Origin: Syntrophomonadaceae bacterium
GTDB lineage: Bacteria > Bacillota > Syntrophomonadia > Syntrophomonadales > Syntrophomonadaceae
Direction: 5' to 3'
NCBI GenBank assembly: GCA_012729495.1
Contig: JAAYCZ010000214.1
Span: 1-54,434 of the forward strand
DNA: 54,434 nucleotides
The notes beneath the pieces were generated by a model. That model was given only the letters and a program-made list of their open reading frames with translations, made no database searches and was not told the origin of the DNA. Both the position numbers and the translations under genes were made by a program. This document shows positions 27,809 to 39,278 of this stretch, piece after piece; within the stretch, counting starts at the first letter, position 1; every line of letters begins with the position of its first letter.

Positions 27809-29605
27809 TTAGTCTTCGTCCGGAATATTGTAATCCGCGTCAAACACGCCATCATCTGCTTGATCCCCCGGATTTGCCTTTTCATAGGCTTTGGCTGAAA
27901 CTGCATAAATGGCATTGGTCAGTACCTCGGTTTTGGCGGCAATGTCGTCAATGTCGCTGCCTTCCAGGGATTTTTTCAGCTCTTCTTTGGCATCTTCAAT
28001 TGAATTCCGGTCACTTTCCTCGATTTGCTCGGCAAAATCCTTCAGCGTCTTGTCCGCTTGATAAATCATACTGTCAGCCGCATTGCGGGTTTCAATTTCC
28101 TTTAAGCGTTTCTCGTCTTCTTCGGCATAAAGCTCAGCGTCTCTTACCATACGGTCGATCTCATCATCATTCAGGCCGCTGTTGCCGGTGATGGTGATGC
28201 GCTGCTCCTTATTGGTGGCCAGATCTTTGGCTGTTACCGATACGATACCGTTAACATCAATATCAAATTTTACCTCAATCTGCGGTACCCCACGCGGAGC
28301 CGGGGGAATCCCGGTCAGCTGAAATCTTCCCAAAGTGACGTTATGTTCAGCCATTTTACGTTCACCCTGCAGAACGTGAATATCTACCGAAGGCTGGTTG
28401 TCGCCGGCGGTAGTAAATACCTGACTTTTCTCAGTAGGGATGGTGGTATTGCGGTCTATCACCCGGGTAAATACGCCGCCCAGGGTTTCAATACCCAAGG
28501 ACAGAGGGGTTACATCCAGCAAAACTACATCGGTGATATCCCCGGTTAACACCCCGCCCTGGATGGCCGCACCCAGGCCAACAACCTCATCAGGATTTAT
28601 ACCTTTAAACGGTTCTTTGCCCAGGAAGTTCTTAACTGCATCCTGAACCGCCGGAATACGGGTCGAACCGCCTACCAGAATAATCTTGTCAATATCAGCA
28701 GGTTTCGTGCCGGCATCCTTCATCGCCTGTTTGAGCGGACCCATGGTTTTCTCTACCAGATCGGCAGTCATTTCATTGAATCTAGCCCGGGTAAGCGACC
28801 TTTCAAGATGCAGCGGTCCCTCCTGGGTAGCTGTAATATAGGGTATGTTGATATCCGTGCTCATCATGCCGGATAGTTCATGTTTGGCTTTTTCGGCTGC
28901 TTCCTTCAGTCGGTGCATAGCCATTTTGTCATTGCTTAAATCGATACCGTTGGCAGTTTTAAATTCCTGGGTCAGCCAATTAATGATTCGGTCATCGAAG
29001 TCATCACCGCCCAGACGGTTGTTGCCGCTGGTCGCTTTGACCTCAAAGGTTCCATCACCGATATCTAAAATGGATACATCGAAGGTTCCTCCACCCAGGT
29101 CAAATACCATGATGGTCTGGTTCTCTTCTTTGTCCAAACCATAGGCCAGCGCTGCGGCGGTTGGTTCGTTTATAATCCGCAGCACTTCCATACCGGCGAT
29201 TTTGCCGGCATCTTTGGTGGCCTGGCGCTGTGAATCGGTAAAATAAGCCGGCACGGTAATGACCGCCTGAGTGATTTTTTCTCCCAGATAGGCTTCCGCA
29301 TCGGTTTTCAGCTTTTGCAGGACCATGGCTGATATTTCCTGCGGTGAATAGGTTTTACCCTCAATCGATATCTTGTAATCGGTTCCCATTTTTCTTTTTA
29401 TTGACGTTACGGTTCTATCCGGGTTAGTGATTGCCTGTCTTTTGGCAACCCGGCCTACCAGCCGCTCACCGGTTTTTGAAAAGCCAACCACCGATGGAGT
29501 CGTTCTCTCTCCCTCGGCACTGGCTATAACAACAGCCTCGCCGCCTTCCATAATGGCAATTACTGAATTGGTCGTTCCCAGGTCAATTCCAACAACTCTT
29601 CCCAT
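27809..29605 (-). CDS. dnaK: Chaperone DnaK (Hsp70)
   Basis: 598 residues from ATG 29603-29605 with GGAGG 10 bases upstream. The ATPase domain begins [17 protein letters not shown] and contains [15 protein letters not shown] and [14 protein letters not shown]; the substrate domain and the EDE-rich tail follow. Length is slightly below the usual 605-615, without a visible deletion in the core. It works with DnaJ and GrpE encoded on either side. Confidence 0.98.
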   Translation of the reverse strand: MGRVVGIDLGTTNSVIAIMEGGEAVVIASAEGERTTPSVVGFSKTGERLVGRVAKRQAITNPDRTVTSIKRKMGTDYKISIEGKTYSPQEISAMVLQKLKTDAEAYLGEKITQAVITVPAYFTDSQRQATKDAGKIAGMEVLRIINEPTAAALAYGLDKEENQTIMVFDLGGGTFDVSILDIGDGTFEVKATSGNNRLGGDDFDDRIINWLTQEFKTANGIDLSNDKMAMHRLKEAAEKAKHELSGMMSTDINIPYITATQEGPLHLERSLTRARFNEMTADLVEKTMGPLKQAMKDAGTKPADIDKIILVGGSTRIPAVQDAVKNFLGKEPFKGINPDEVVGLGAAIQGGVLTGDITDVVLLDVTPLSLGIETLGGVFTRVIDRNTTIPTEKSQVFTTAGDNQPSVDIHVLQGERKMAEHNVTLGRFQLTGIPPAPRGVPQIEVKFDIDVNGIVSVTAKDLATNKEQRITITGNSGLNDDEIDRMVRDAELYAEEDEKRLKEIETRNAADSMIYQADKTLKDFAEQIEESDRNSIEDAKEELKKSLEGSDIDDIAAKTEVLTNAIYAVSAKAYEKANPGDQADDGVFDADYNIPDED

Positions 29606-29720
29606 TCTAAAGGACACCTCCACTAATTCATAAATTTTTCATGTCATTTTCGGAAATCGCCCTCTCGCTATTTCCTTTTTATAATAACAACCATTTAAAA
29701 AGTTTTTGGCTGTAATCCAG

Positions 29721-30293
29721 TTATTTACCGCTGACTTTGACCAGGCTGGGCCTTATTACCCGGTCATGCATGATATACCCTTTGTTCAGTTCTTCCAGGA
29801 TCGTATTTTCCGGATGTTCATCGCTGCTTACCACCATCAGAGGTTCGTGATATTGGGGGTCAAAGGGTTTGCCCACACATTCAATCTCTTGCACACCCTC
29901 CTGCCGGAGCAGATCTAATAGATTTCTGGCGGTAATCTCCATGCCTTTTTTTAATCCTTCAAAGTCCTGGGTAACACTGGCGGCTCCCATACCCCGGTTT
30001 AAATCATCAATAATCGGCAGCAGCTTTTTGATAATAGATAAATGAGCAAATTTTATATACTCTTCCTTATCCCTTTGACTGCGCTTTTTTATATTCTCGA
30101 TTTCAGCCAGACTTCTTAAATACTGGTCGTAATATTTCTTGGCTTCCTCACTTTTATCCAACAATTGTTCCTGCAGCAGCTCAACTTCACTTTTTTCCGC
30201 AGTTGTCTCTGCCTGCCTGGTATCTTCATACGCAACCGCAGAATCCTCATTCAAAACATTCATTTCCTCTTTATCATATGCATTATTGTTCAT
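29721..30293 (-). CDS. grpE: Nucleotide exchange factor GrpE
   Basis: 190 residues from ATG 30291-30293 with AGGAG upstream inside the end of the chaperonin gene. A long acidic and coiled-coil N-terminus (about 20-90) is followed by the C-terminal beta domain with [19 protein letters not shown]. It releases ADP from DnaK. The gene order chaperonin-grpE is unusual; normally hrcA precedes grpE directly. Confidence 0.97.
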   Translation of the reverse strand: MNNNAYDKEEMNVLNEDSAVAYEDTRQAETTAEKSEVELLQEQLLDKSEEAKKYYDQYLRSLAEIENIKKRSQRDKEEYIKFAHLSIIKKLLPIIDDLNRGMGAASVTQDFEGLKKGMEITARNLLDLLRQEGVQEIECVGKPFDPQYHEPLMVVSSDEHPENTILEELNKGYIMHDRVIRPSLVKVSGK

Positions 30294-30306
30294 ATCATTA
30301 TCACTC

Positions 30307-31863
30307 CTACTCCATATTAGGCACTTTGGCAACATCCAGTGCAGTCATTTTAATAATGGTATTTATTTTTAAGATAGCAACAGTGACATCTGCGGCGGTC
30401 TTTATGGCATACATCTTAACCCAGGTCGGATCAACGATCCCGGCCTCCATAACATCAATAATCTCCCCGCTGTCGCAGTCCATCCCTATGGAACCGGACG
30501 CATTCTTCATCTGAGCGGCAACAACTTCTTCCATTTTCTCCAACGGGTTAAAGCCAGAATTCTGTGCGATACAATGGAACGGTTTTAACAAAGCCTCTTT
30601 TACGCATATAACACCGTAGGAACTCATTCCCCTCAGTTCCCAGGCCAGTTCATTCAGATTCTGGGCCGCCCAAATCTCAATTGATCCCGCCCCAGGGACA
30701 ATCCCTTTCTGCAGCGCCGCCTGCACAGCTGCGGCAGCATCACGGGCAATTCGTTCTCTTTCTTCCACCAATTCCGCGGTGGCCGCTCCGATCAAAATAG
30801 TTGCCGTGCTTTCGCCGCCGCCATTATATAACAGAGTATGGCCGGCCTTCTGATCGACCTCCACTTTTTCCGCAAAGCCAAGATATTTTTGCAGCATTTC
30901 TGCTTCCTTGTTGAGTGCGCTGCGTTTAATTTTACGGGCACCACTGCTCTTGGCGATACTTTCCATTTCCAACCGGGAAACCCTTTGTATAGCCATGATG
31001 CCGGCATCGCTGAAACTCTGCTCGGCTATATCGTCAATGCTGCGGTCAGTTACCACCAGTTTAACTCCCATTGCAGCTATTTTGTTCAGGTTATGCTGAT
31101 ATTGTTCCTGATTACGCAAAAAATATTGAAAGCCGTTCTCTGTGCCGCGAGCCTCGCTGTCAACTTCTTCAGGGGCCAGCGCATCGTTGAGCAGAAGAAT
31201 CTTCACATTATCAAGAGACAGCGGCATTTCCTGGTTAAGCGGCTCCCGGTTGATAAGCACCCCGGTGAATACCTTGCTTTCCACTGCTTCCCGGGCTACC
31301 ACTGTATCACAAAAGGTAAAATCAGGGGCAATCAATCTATCGATGCCAACAATTTTTGCGCCTTCAATAACCAGGCGGGCAAGTTCCATCTCCCCACGTC
31401 CGGCAATAAGAGCAACGTTCAGAAGTTTTTCATCGTCAAGCGATTCAATCTTGATACTCTGGGACTTTATCACTTCCAGACAATGCTCGGTGCCGATGGT
31501 AATGCCCTGAATCACTTTGGTCACCGGCACTCCTTTCAATACCTGCTCTGCCCCGACCGAGATCATGGCCCCGGCCAGCAAAGTAGCGGTGGTGGTTCCA
31601 TCGCCCACCTCAGCCTGTTGGGCTTTAGCGGCGTTGATGATCATGCGTGCGGCCGGGTGGTTGACCTCCATCAGCTTTAGAATGGTAACCCCGTCATTGC
31701 TTATAACCACGTCGCCAAACTTGTCAACCATCATAATATCAAGCCCTTTGGGACCAATCGTTCCTTCGATCGCCTGTGATATTACACGGGCAGCATTGGC
31801 GTTGCTTAACAGCGTTTGAAATTTCTGATCTACTTCACCGTTTACAAGGTTTTTCTCTGTCAT
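30307..31863 (-). CDS. Archaeal-type (group II-like, bacterial 'group III') chaperonin
   Basis: 518 residues, matching thermosome/CCT rather than GroEL. Landmarks: [15 protein letters not shown] near 29, NDGVTIL (56-62), [12 protein letters not shown] (87-98), the catalytic Asp375 in [21 protein letters not shown] (389-398), and [20 protein letters not shown] near the end. Residues about 231-258 correspond to the helical protrusion that acts as a built-in lid, so no GroES is needed. Such archaeal-like chaperonins were reported in a small number of bacteria, including Carboxydothermus hydrogenoformans, within the dnaK operon. It is 13 bp after hrcA and 13 bp before grpE, so it is part of the CIRCE-controlled operon. 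ATG start. Assignment to GroEL is ruled out by the motif set. Confidence 0.95.
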   Translation of the reverse strand: MTEKNLVNGEVDQKFQTLLSNANAARVISQAIEGTIGPKGLDIMMVDKFGDVVISNDGVTILKLMEVNHPAARMIINAAKAQQAEVGDGTTTATLLAGAMISVGAEQVLKGVPVTKVIQGITIGTEHCLEVIKSQSIKIESLDDEKLLNVALIAGRGEMELARLVIEGAKIVGIDRLIAPDFTFCDTVVAREAVESKVFTGVLINREPLNQEMPLSLDNVKILLLNDALAPEEVDSEARGTENGFQYFLRNQEQYQHNLNKIAAMGVKLVVTDRSIDDIAEQSFSDAGIMAIQRVSRLEMESIAKSSGARKIKRSALNKEAEMLQKYLGFAEKVEVDQKAGHTLLYNGGGESTATILIGAATAELVEERERIARDAAAAVQAALQKGIVPGAGSIEIWAAQNLNELAWELRGMSSYGVICVKEALLKPFHCIAQNSGFNPLEKMEEVVAAQMKNASGSIGMDCDSGEIIDVMEAGIVDPTWVKMYAIKTAADVTVAILKINTIIKMTALDVAKVPNME

Positions 31864-31876
31864 TTTTATCTCCTGT

Positions 31877-32902
31877 TTATATGTGTTTTTTCAGTAATTC
31901 TTCAATAAATGACCGGACTGAGTCGAGCGTACCGGCGGCTTTCCAGTATTCCATCCGTACCGGACCGATCAATCCCATCTTGCCCATATCACCGCTGGTC
32001 TTGTAGCCGGTAAATACCAGACTCATTTCCCTGATGTCTTCGGATACGTTTTCCTTGCCGATGCGATAGTCGACTTTTTGCGTGATGCTGTCCGGCAGAA
32101 TATCTTTGAGCAAATCATCCTCTTCAAGAAGGGTGAGGATGCGCTTCAATTTGTAAAGATCCTTAAACTCAGGTTCATTAAGTATATTCAATGCGCCGCT
32201 GATGAGCACTTTTTCTTCGTTTGAGTTCTCCAGCAGATTATCGATTGCATCCAGCGCTTTGTTAATCACCTGTCGGCGTTTTTTCAAATCTTCCCTCAGC
32301 ATTTGCAGCTGACTACGCTTCATTTCAGCTAGTTTTTTTCCTTTAAAGACCCGATTGAAAACATCGGCAACGGATTGCAGATCACTGGTGGTAACGCTTG
32401 TAGGGATATCAATCTTGCGATGCAGCAAGAGGCCGATATCTGTCACCATCAGCACCAATGCCTGACCTTCCTGGATCGGAATCAGATGCAAATACTGAAA
32501 CCGGGTGAATTTAATGGAAGGTACAATTATAAATGAAGTATAATTGCTGACCTGGGCTAGAAAATTTCCTACCCCCTGGGCGATTTCACCCCAATCACGA
32601 ATATTTTCATTTAATAACTTCTCTAATACTTCCATTTCCTCATCGTTGAGATTTTCTTTTTCCATCATCCAGTCAACATAGTAGCGGAAACCCTTTTCAG
32701 ATGGAATCCTCCCCGCTGAAGTATGGGGCTGCTCCAAATAGCCCATCTCTTCCAGATCGGCCATTTCATTGCGTACGGTAGCAGCACTTATATTCAACCC
32801 ATGTTTTCTCACAATTGCCCGTGATCCGACCGGTTCAGCCGTTTCCACGTAATCTTTGATGATCGATTCCAGAATGTATTTTTTTCTTTCATCCAAACTC
32901 AT
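31877..32902 (-). CDS. hrcA: Heat-inducible transcription repressor HrcA
   Basis: 341 residues from ATG 32900-32902, with AGGTGG eight bases upstream. The N-terminal winged helix contains [20 protein letters not shown] and [19 protein letters not shown], diagnostic for HrcA. It binds CIRCE (present at 32923-32949) and relieves repression under heat stress. It is first in the operon with the chaperonin, grpE, dnaK and dnaJ. Confidence 0.98.
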   Translation of the reverse strand: MSLDERKKYILESIIKDYVETAEPVGSRAIVRKHGLNISAATVRNEMADLEEMGYLEQPHTSAGRIPSEKGFRYYVDWMMEKENLNDEEMEVLEKLLNENIRDWGEIAQGVGNFLAQVSNYTSFIIVPSIKFTRFQYLHLIPIQEGQALVLMVTDIGLLLHRKIDIPTSVTTSDLQSVADVFNRVFKGKKLAEMKRSQLQMLREDLKKRRQVINKALDAIDNLLENSNEEKVLISGALNILNEPEFKDLYKLKRILTLLEEDDLLKDILPDSITQKVDYRIGKENVSEDIREMSLVFTGYKTSGDMGKMGLIGPVRMEYWKAAGTLDSVRSFIEELLKKHI

Positions 32903-32922
32903 ATTTTTCACCACCTACTCTG

Positions 32923-32949
32923 TTAGCACTCGCATGCATTGAGTGCTAA
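32923..32949. promoter_or_regulatory. CIRCE operator
   Basis: ttagcactc (32923-32931), 9-nt spacer, gagtgctaa (32941-32949): a perfect CIRCE element, the HrcA binding site. It lies between the promoter and hrcA. Confidence 0.97.
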
Positions 32950-32963
32950 TTGGTGTTTATTAA

Positions 32964-32992
32964 AAAATATCACCAGTGCCAATCTTTGTCAA
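32964..32992 (-). promoter_or_regulatory. Sigma-A promoter of the hrcA-dnaK operon
   Basis: On the minus strand TTGACA (32987-32992) and TATTTT (32964-32969) are separated by 17 bp, with CIRCE starting about 15 bp downstream of the -10. Repression by HrcA at this point blocks the whole heat-shock operon. Confidence 0.85.
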
Positions 32993-33046
32993 GCCGTATC
33001 GGCGAGTTACGAATATGACTTCGGTTTGGGGGTCAGGCTCCAGTCT

Positions 33047-34192
33047 TTACAGAAGTTCTGCCAGCAGTTGGTTGGAAAGGAAATAACCACGGTGGCTAAG
33101 GCATATACGATCCTGATCGGCAAGTAAAATTCCTTCCCGGCTGAACTTCTCAATTATAGAATGATACTCCTGATAAAAATCTATACCGAACCGATCCATA
33201 AATTGCTGCCGGGATATTCCTTCGGTCAGGCGCAGCCCTAAAACAACCGCATCAACAAAACGATCACGATCATTCATGATTTCCAGCGTTTCAACTGCAA
33301 CCGTGTCAGTTTGGGATGTAATTTCCGGGCAGGATTTTATCTCTTTGTTCATCCACCTTTGTCCGTCCCGGAAGCTGACTGCACCCGGGCCCAGTCCCAG
33401 GTATTCACCCGCTTGCCAGTAGATAAGGTTGTGCTTGCACTCATAGCCCGGGCGTGCGAAATTGGAAATTTCATAATGATGAAAGCCCTCGTTTATAAGG
33501 CAATCCAAGGCATCATAATACATATCGGCTTCCTGATCTTCCGACAGGGCTTTGTATTTGCCTGCCTTGATCTGCTGAGCGAGCGCTACGCAAGGATCAA
33601 GCTGCAGCAGATAGGTGGAAATATGCCGGGGCCCACAAGAAACTGCCATCTTTAAGTTGTATATCCAGTCATCATGAGTCTGACCGGGAATGCCGTAGAT
33701 CAGATCCAGATTGAAATTTTCAAACCCGGCTCTGATTATATCATCCACCGCTTCCATGGCTGCTTGCGCCCCGTGGATTCTTCCCAGAATTTTCAGTTCT
33801 TCATCCCGAAAGCTCTGTACCCCCAGGGAGATGCGATTGATACCGGCACTTTTCAGTTCCTGCAGACGATCGGAGTTAAGGGTAGCGGGATTGGCTTCCA
33901 GGGATATTTCTGCTTGGGGCAGGATGTGCAGATGATGCTCCAAATCGGTCAGGATTATGTTAATCTGTTCCGGGCTGAGCAAACTGGGTGTTCCTCCGCC
34001 CATATAGACGGTACTGAATTGCCGGTTTTCCCAGTTGGCAGCCTGTTGCTCCATTTCCCGCAGCAGATTCTTGGTATACTTTTCCAAGCTGTCCCCATTC
34101 TGCAGAGGTAAGGAATAAAAATCACAATAGCTGCACTTCTGTAAGCAAAAAGGCACATGGATATATATTCCGGTAGCGCTGTTATTTATCAC
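33047..34192 (-). CDS. hemW: Radical SAM heme chaperone HemW
   Basis: About 381 residues if the GTG at 34190-34192 is the start; the frame is open to ATG 34222 but the extra residues are not family-like. Radical SAM motif CLQKCSYC with Cys16, 20, 23, followed by [10 protein letters not shown]. HemW is homologous to oxygen-independent coproporphyrinogen oxidase but is thought to insert heme. It overlaps lepA by 11 bases and sits between lepA and hrcA, the standard order. Confidence 0.93.
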   Translation of the reverse strand: MINNSATGIYIHVPFCLQKCSYCDFYSLPLQNGDSLEKYTKNLLREMEQQAANWENRQFSTVYMGGGTPSLLSPEQINIILTDLEHHLHILPQAEISLEANPATLNSDRLQELKSAGINRISLGVQSFRDEELKILGRIHGAQAAMEAVDDIIRAGFENFNLDLIYGIPGQTHDDWIYNLKMAVSCGPRHISTYLLQLDPCVALAQQIKAGKYKALSEDQEADMYYDALDCLINEGFHHYEISNFARPGYECKHNLIYWQAGEYLGLGPGAVSFRDGQRWMNKEIKSCPEITSQTDTVAVETLEIMNDRDRFVDAVVLGLRLTEGISRQQFMDRFGIDFYQEYHSIIEKFSREGILLADQDRICLSHRGYFLSNQLLAELL

Positions 34193-35984
34193 TTTCAATA
34201 TCCATAACCGACATGAAAGCATCCCTTGGTACTTCCACCCGACCGATCTGTTTCATTCTTTTCTTGCCTTCTTTTTGTTTTTCCAGCAGTTTCTTTTTGC
34301 GGGTAATGTCGCCTCCGTAGCATTTGGCCAGTACGTCCTTGCGCATGGCTTTGACTGATTCGCGGGCAATGATCCGGTTACCGATGGAAGCCTGAATGGC
34401 GACTTCATACATCTGCCGGGGAATGATTTTACGCAGTTTTTCAACCAGTGTCCGGCCCCGGTAATAGGCCTTGTCCTTATGGGCAATCGTACTGAGGGCA
34501 TCAACAACTTCGCCGTTTAAAAGAATATCCATCTTGACCAGGTCGGATTCCTCGTATCCTTTGAGCTCATAATCCAAAGAAGCGTAGCCTTTGGTTCTGG
34601 ATTTAAGTCCGTCAAAGAAATCAAACAGAATCTCGGCCAGGGGTAAATTATAGCTAATCAGCACCCGCTGCGGGGTAATATATTCAATGTTAATGTAACT
34701 ACCGCGTTTTTCCTGACACAGTTCCATCACCGTACCCACATATTCATTGGGAACCATGATCGAGGCCTTGACATAAGGCTCCATCACCTTTTCAATCCGC
34801 TGCGGATCAGGCCAGCGGGATGGGTTTTGTACAAATATTTCGCTGCCGTCAGTTAGCAATATGCGATAGATTACGCTGGGAGCAGTAGCCAGCAGGGTAA
34901 GATCATATTCTCTTTCCAATCTTTCCCGTATGATTTCCATGTGCAGCAGTCCCAGAAATCCGCAGCGGAAACCAAATCCCAGGGCATCTGATGATTCCGG
35001 TTCATAAATCAGGGAGGCATCGTTCAGTTTAAGTTTTTCCAATGCATCCCTCAGTTTATCAAATTCATTGTTTTCCAAGGGATAAAGACCGCAGAAGACG
35101 ACCGGCTTGACCTCCTTGTATCCTGCCAGAGGTTTGGCTGCAGGTCTTACGGCGCTGGTTATGGTATCACCCACTTTGGTATCGGCTACATTTTTTATGG
35201 CTGCAGCCATATAACCAACTTCACCCGCCCGGAGTACTTCGACCTGGGTCATATAGGGAGAGATGACGCCAATTTCAATGACTTCATATTCCTTGCCGGA
35301 AGACATCATGCGAATCATATCGCCCTTGCGCAACTCTCCGCAATCAAGCCGGATATAGGAAATCGCTCCTTTATAGGCATCAAAGTAGGAATCAAAGATC
35401 AAGGCCTGCAGCGGAGCCTTTTCGTCTCCGTGCGGGGCTGGTATTTTGGCTACAATGGTTTCCAGCACCTCTTCAATACCGATGCCCAATTTGGCAGAGA
35501 TGGGCAGTATTTCTTCCTGGTCAATACCCAAAACGTTTTCCATTTCCTGTTTGACCATTTCCGGTTCTGCTCCGGGCAGATCAATCTTGTTTACAACCCC
35601 TATAATTTCAAGGTTCAGGTCCATGGCCATATATACGTTGGCCAACGTCTGGGCCTCAATCCCCTGGGAAGCATCCACGACCAGCAGGGCTCCTTCACAG
35701 GCGGCCAGGCTGCGGGACACTTCATAGGAAAAGTCTACATGACCAGGTGTATCAATAAGATTTAGAATATAAGTTTCGCCATCACGGGCTTTATAATCAA
35801 GCCGTACCGGCTGCAGCTTGATGGTAATCCCCTTTTCTCTTTCCAGATCCATCTTGTCCAAGAATTGTTCGCGCATTTCCCGTTCGGAAAGAGCACCGGT
35901 AAATTGCATCAAACGATCCGCCAATGTAGATTTGCCGTGATCTATGTGAGCGATAATGCTAAAATTTCTGATTTTATCCTGCAA
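34182..35984 (-). CDS. lepA: Elongation factor 4 (LepA)
   Basis: 600 residues. G1 [10 protein letters not shown] near residue 12; DTPGHVDF and NKIDLPGA follow; the C-terminal domain LepA-type ends with [20 protein letters not shown]. The start is TTG 35982-35984 with GGAGGGG upstream. A back-translocating or ribosome-rescue GTPase. It follows mnmA after a 132-bp gap in which I see no gene. Confidence 0.98.
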   Translation of the reverse strand: MQDKIRNFSIIAHIDHGKSTLADRLMQFTGALSEREMREQFLDKMDLEREKGITIKLQPVRLDYKARDGETYILNLIDTPGHVDFSYEVSRSLAACEGALLVVDASQGIEAQTLANVYMAMDLNLEIIGVVNKIDLPGAEPEMVKQEMENVLGIDQEEILPISAKLGIGIEEVLETIVAKIPAPHGDEKAPLQALIFDSYFDAYKGAISYIRLDCGELRKGDMIRMMSSGKEYEVIEIGVISPYMTQVEVLRAGEVGYMAAAIKNVADTKVGDTITSAVRPAAKPLAGYKEVKPVVFCGLYPLENNEFDKLRDALEKLKLNDASLIYEPESSDALGFGFRCGFLGLLHMEIIRERLEREYDLTLLATAPSVIYRILLTDGSEIFVQNPSRWPDPQRIEKVMEPYVKASIMVPNEYVGTVMELCQEKRGSYINIEYITPQRVLISYNLPLAEILFDFFDGLKSRTKGYASLDYELKGYEESDLVKMDILLNGEVVDALSTIAHKDKAYYRGRTLVEKLRKIIPRQMYEVAIQASIGNRIIARESVKAMRKDVLAKCYGGDITRKKKLLEKQKEGKKRMKQIGRVEVPRDAFMSVMDIESDK

Positions 35985-36116
35985 TGTAACCCCTCCAGGC
36001 TGCTCCTAATTTATAATCCAACTATCCGGTAACTGTACGGAACAATTGCCATAAATTATAACGTAAAATCATCCCGCGGTTCAAATTAATCCTTTAAAAA
36101 TCCACTTGGCGCAGTT

Positions 36117-37184
36117 TCAATTTATCGTTCCCCCGCCGATAACCATATCTCCCTCGTAAAATACTATAGCCTGTCCAGGCGTTATCGCCCTTACCGCTTC
36201 CTTGAACTCCACCTGAACCGTGCCGTTGCTGTTGGGGCTCAGCATGGCCCTTACCGGTTTGGCTGTATACCGAATTTGGGCCTCAACTTCCAAAGGTTGC
36301 CCCAGTTTTTCCATGGCAATCCAATTCAGATTGACCGCAGTGCAGCCATGGGAAAAAACTTCATCGTTGCTGCCGACAATGACTGCATTGCGCTGCGGGT
36401 CAAGGGCAACCACATAAACCGGATAACCCTGTGCCAGCCTCAGTCCGCGTCGCTGACCAATGGTATAGCGGATGATGCCTTGATGCTGCCCCAGCACTTC
36501 CCCCTGCAAATTAAGAATTGGGCCTGGCTGGGAACTACCCGGATAACGCTCTTCCACCAAACGAGCATAGTTATCATCAGTCACAAAACATATTTCCTGG
36601 CTCTCGGCTTTTTCTGCCGCTGCTAATCCCATTGCCCTCGCCATGGCTCTTATTTCGGGTTTTTTATATTCGCCTAATGGAAAAAGGCTGTGGGCCAGTT
36701 GCTCCTGATCCAGCAAATATAGGAAGTAACTCTGATCCTTGCGCGGGTCAAGTCCGCGATACAAAATATAGCGCTGCTGTTGTGAGTCATATTTGATGCG
36801 GGCATAATGGCCGGTAGCCAAAAACTCCATTCCCATTGATTGCGCCTGTTTTAGAAGATCCCCAAATTTAATCAGGCGGTTACAGACGACGCAGGGGTTG
36901 GGAGTCTTGCCCTGCAAATAATCATTACAGAAGTAATCAATTACCTGCTTGGCAAACAGATCCTGGTAATTAAAAACATAATGCGGGATTTTCAGTTGAT
37001 CAGCTACCCGGCGGGCATCGTCGCTTACCGACCCGCCGCAGCAATCGGGCTCCTCTGCCGGTGAGCAGGGCATAAGATCCAGGGTCGCACCCGCCACTTC
37101 ATATCCGGCTCGTATAAGCAGCCAGGCTGCCACGGAACTGTCAACTCCGCCGCTCATGGCAACCATAACTTTACCTGTATCCAT
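36117..37184 (-). CDS. mnmA: tRNA-specific 2-thiouridylase MnmA
   Basis: 355 residues. PP-loop AMSGGVDSSVAAWLL at the N-terminus; catalytic Cys in PNPCVVCN (around 101-105) and in EICFVTDD (around 199-203). It makes s2U34 in Lys, Glu and Gln tRNAs. ATG with AGGTGGAG upstream. The gene lies 12 bp after murJ, an insertion relative to the Bacillus order. Confidence 0.97.
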   Translation of the reverse strand: MDTGKVMVAMSGGVDSSVAAWLLIRAGYEVAGATLDLMPCSPAEEPDCCGGSVSDDARRVADQLKIPHYVFNYQDLFAKQVIDYFCNDYLQGKTPNPCVVCNRLIKFGDLLKQAQSMGMEFLATGHYARIKYDSQQQRYILYRGLDPRKDQSYFLYLLDQEQLAHSLFPLGEYKKPEIRAMARAMGLAAAEKAESQEICFVTDDNYARLVEERYPGSSQPGPILNLQGEVLGQHQGIIRYTIGQRRGLRLAQGYPVYVVALDPQRNAVIVGSNDEVFSHGCTAVNLNWIAMEKLGQPLEVEAQIRYTAKPVRAMLSPNSNGTVQVEFKEAVRAITPGQAIVFYEGDMVIGGGTIN

Positions 37185-37196
37185 TAAGTCTCCACC

Positions 37197-38771
37197 TCAT
37201 CTTTTTTTGCCCCATCCCGGAAATTTTTGTTTTATCATAGCCAGAACCAGTTCTGATTCCTCCACTTTCAGGCTGTGGATAATCAATCCATAGACCGTAA
37301 CCCCGAGGCCAATCCCCGTTGTAACACTGATTAAATAATTGATTTTATCTGCAAATGATAAATATTGTAACATATACTCAACACTATAGTTTACTACAAA
37401 ATACATAACCGTTGCGCCCAGGAGCGCAATCACCAAACTGCGAAGTATCGTTCTGCCCCCCAACGGTCCCGATTTTATCCGCAACACCACAAACAAAACC
37501 AGCAAATTAAAAATGCCGGACAGAGAAGTTGCCAGCGCCAGTCCTCTAACTCCCATAGGGCCTGCCAGCTGCAGCGCCAGGAAAACATTCAGGCCGATGG
37601 TGATCACCGCTGCCAGCAACGGGGTAACAGTATCCTTGAGGGCGTAGAAACTGCGGTTTAATACCATTATTGCCGCATATGCGGCCAATCCCACACAGAA
37701 GTACAGCAAAACCTGAAATGTTGTATGCGCCATGGAGGCAGTAAACTGGCCCTGCTGAAACAGCAGTTTGATGAGCGGTTCACCTAAAGCAGCCAGACCA
37801 AACGCTGCTGGAATCGTAACCAGGAATATGGCTCTGAGGCCCAGCGAACTACTGCGGCGAAAACCAGCCATTTCACCTCGGGCGGTGAGCGCGGTCAGAG
37901 CAGGAAATATTGCAGTGGCGATGGCCGCCCCGAATATGCCAACCGGCAGGTTCATGACCTTCTGCGCAAGATTCAGGGCGCTGAGCATACCTGATCCGGC
38001 GGATGAGGCCAGATTCTGGACAACAAAAAGATTTAACTGGGATACACTTAAGCCAGCCAAAACCGGTACAACCAAAATCATGATTTTGATAAAACCGGGA
38101 TTTTTATAGTCAAAGGTGAAATGATAACGAATACCAACCTGGCGTAAAGCCGGAATCTGAACCGCAAAATTAAAAACTGCACCAATCACTACGCCGATGG
38201 CAAATGCATGGATACCAAGCTGCTTGACCAGAGCAATTCCTATAACAATAATGAAAAGGTTGTACAAAACGCTGCCTATCGCGGGTGCGGCAAATTTGTT
38301 ATATGAATTTAATATGCCCTGGGATATGCCACTCAGGGCCATAAAAAAAGTCTGAATGAACATGATATGGGTAAGGCTTATGGCCAGTGCAGCATAAGTA
38401 GTGGGAAGTCCGGGAGCCAGCAGCCTGATCAAGGGAGCCGTAAAAAAATAGGCCATGGCAATTAGTATAATAAGCAGCAGGACGATATAATTAAAGACTA
38501 CACTGGCTGATTCCCACGCCTCTTCTTCCCGGCCGTTGCTTATGTAGGATGAGAATACCGGAATAAAGGCAGCGCTTAATGCCCCCCCCACCAGCAGCAT
38601 ATAAATAAAATCCGGAATGGAAAAGGCCGCCCGGTAAGCATCAGTCAGATAATTTTGACCAAACAGGGTCATCATCACCGCTTCCCGGGCAAAACCCAAA
38701 ATCCTGGAAACAGCTGTCATTATCATCATGAACAGGGCTGCCCGGGCTATCGTTCGGCCGGCATTTGTCAA
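37197..38771 (-). CDS. murJ: Lipid II flippase MurJ (MviN)
   Basis: 524 residues from the TTG at 38769-38771, which has AAGGAG nine bases upstream. The open frame extends to an ATG at 38843, but those 24 residues run into a repeat and have no ribosome site. About 14 hydrophobic segments; RILGFAREAVMMTLFGQNYLTDAY and VGGALSAAFIPVF are typical MurJ sequence. It flips lipid II across the cytoplasmic membrane for cell-wall synthesis. Its partner upstream is the spoIIP pair; mnmA follows closely. Confidence 0.95.
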   Translation of the reverse strand: MTNAGRTIARAALFMMIMTAVSRILGFAREAVMMTLFGQNYLTDAYRAAFSIPDFIYMLLVGGALSAAFIPVFSSYISNGREEEAWESASVVFNYIVLLLIILIAMAYFFTAPLIRLLAPGLPTTYAALAISLTHIMFIQTFFMALSGISQGILNSYNKFAAPAIGSVLYNLFIIVIGIALVKQLGIHAFAIGVVIGAVFNFAVQIPALRQVGIRYHFTFDYKNPGFIKIMILVVPVLAGLSVSQLNLFVVQNLASSAGSGMLSALNLAQKVMNLPVGIFGAAIATAIFPALTALTARGEMAGFRRSSSLGLRAIFLVTIPAAFGLAALGEPLIKLLFQQGQFTASMAHTTFQVLLYFCVGLAAYAAIMVLNRSFYALKDTVTPLLAAVITIGLNVFLALQLAGPMGVRGLALATSLSGIFNLLVLFVVLRIKSGPLGGRTILRSLVIALLGATVMYFVVNYSVEYMLQYLSFADKINYLISVTTGIGLGVTVYGLIIHSLKVEESELVLAMIKQKFPGWGKKR

Positions 38772-38881
38772 TTCATTCAACTCCTTGTCCAAGCCGGTGA
38801 TTAGATCTGGAATTTGCGCTTGCCTTCTTATCGCGTTCAGCATCAGATGCCATATGGCATCGTCGCTACGCTATCGCTTAA

Positions 38882-38923
38882 AGTGACATTATTACATTAT
38901 TTTTTGAATTACGCAAAACTCTC
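38882..38923. repeat. Solo terminus of a MITE-like repeat
   Basis: The segment (core ttttttgaattacgcaaaactctc) matches the reverse complement of the left end of the element at 42379-42530 with few differences. An adjacent perfect 16-bp palindrome gatgccatatggcatc is at 38846-38861. It appears to be one end of a related element, truncated next to murJ. Confidence 0.65.
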
Positions 38924-38933
38924 ACCTAATACA

Positions 38934-38962
38934 AAGAAAAAAACAGGAGTTTGCACTCCTGT
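38934..38962 (-). terminator. Terminator of the spoIIP-orf100 unit
   Basis: On the minus strand ACAGGAGT, GCAA, ACTCCTGT, then a T-run: an 8-bp stem with a 4-nt loop 13 nt after the stop of the 100-residue gene. It separates spoIIP from murJ. Confidence 0.9.
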
Positions 38963-38975
38963 CGGCGGTAAAAAT

Positions 38976-39278
38976 TTATTTTAAAAACAGGACATTAAAA
39001 ATCGTCCAGATTTTTTTCAGGTAATTAACAAATATACTGCACTGCTGTCTGGCAGCATGCCAGGCGCCTTCCCCTGCCTGGCTTATATCCTGACTTGATA
39101 TACGATACTCTTGCCCTAGAGCAAAGACATTGACTTGTTGATTTTCAATCTGCCAACCTATGACCGGCTTGCGTTCCTCTGCGGTAAGACTGCTTATCCC
39201 CTGACTGCTGGTATTAAGGCCCAAAATAACCAGGATAATCACGGCCATTATTAACAGGGAACTGATTATTTTGCTCAT
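38976..39278 (-). CDS. Small exported/membrane protein coupled to SpoIIP (unrecognised)
   Basis: 100 residues, ATG overlapping the spoIIP stop by four bases (ATGA). Residues 4-22 (IISSLLIMAVIILVILGL) are a signal anchor; the remaining 78 are probably outside the cytoplasm, with one Cys and a mixed alpha/beta composition ending in the hydrophobic FNVLFLK. I do not recognise a family. Because it is translationally coupled to spoIIP and ends at a terminator, a role in engulfment or in modulating SpoIIP is a reasonable guess, not evidence. Confidence 0.75.
   Translation of the reverse strand: MSKIISSLLIMAVIILVILGLNTSSQGISSLTAEERKPVIGWQIENQQVNVFALGQEYRISSQDISQAGEGAWHAARQQCSIFVNYLKKIWTIFNVLFLK

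Noticed and set aside
30838-31680. 280-residue frame on the plus strand opposite the chaperonin gene
   Set aside because: It has no ribosome site, no recognisable domain and lies wholly opposite a well-conserved gene; a codon-bias shadow.
30307-31863. Assignment of the chaperonin to GroEL
   Set aside because: Motifs and the helical-protrusion segment match group II; GroEL-specific sequence and groES are absent.
38772-38843. 24-residue N-terminal extension of murJ
   Set aside because: No ribosome site, and the segment borders a repeat; the TTG at 38769-38771 has AAGGAG at a good distance.
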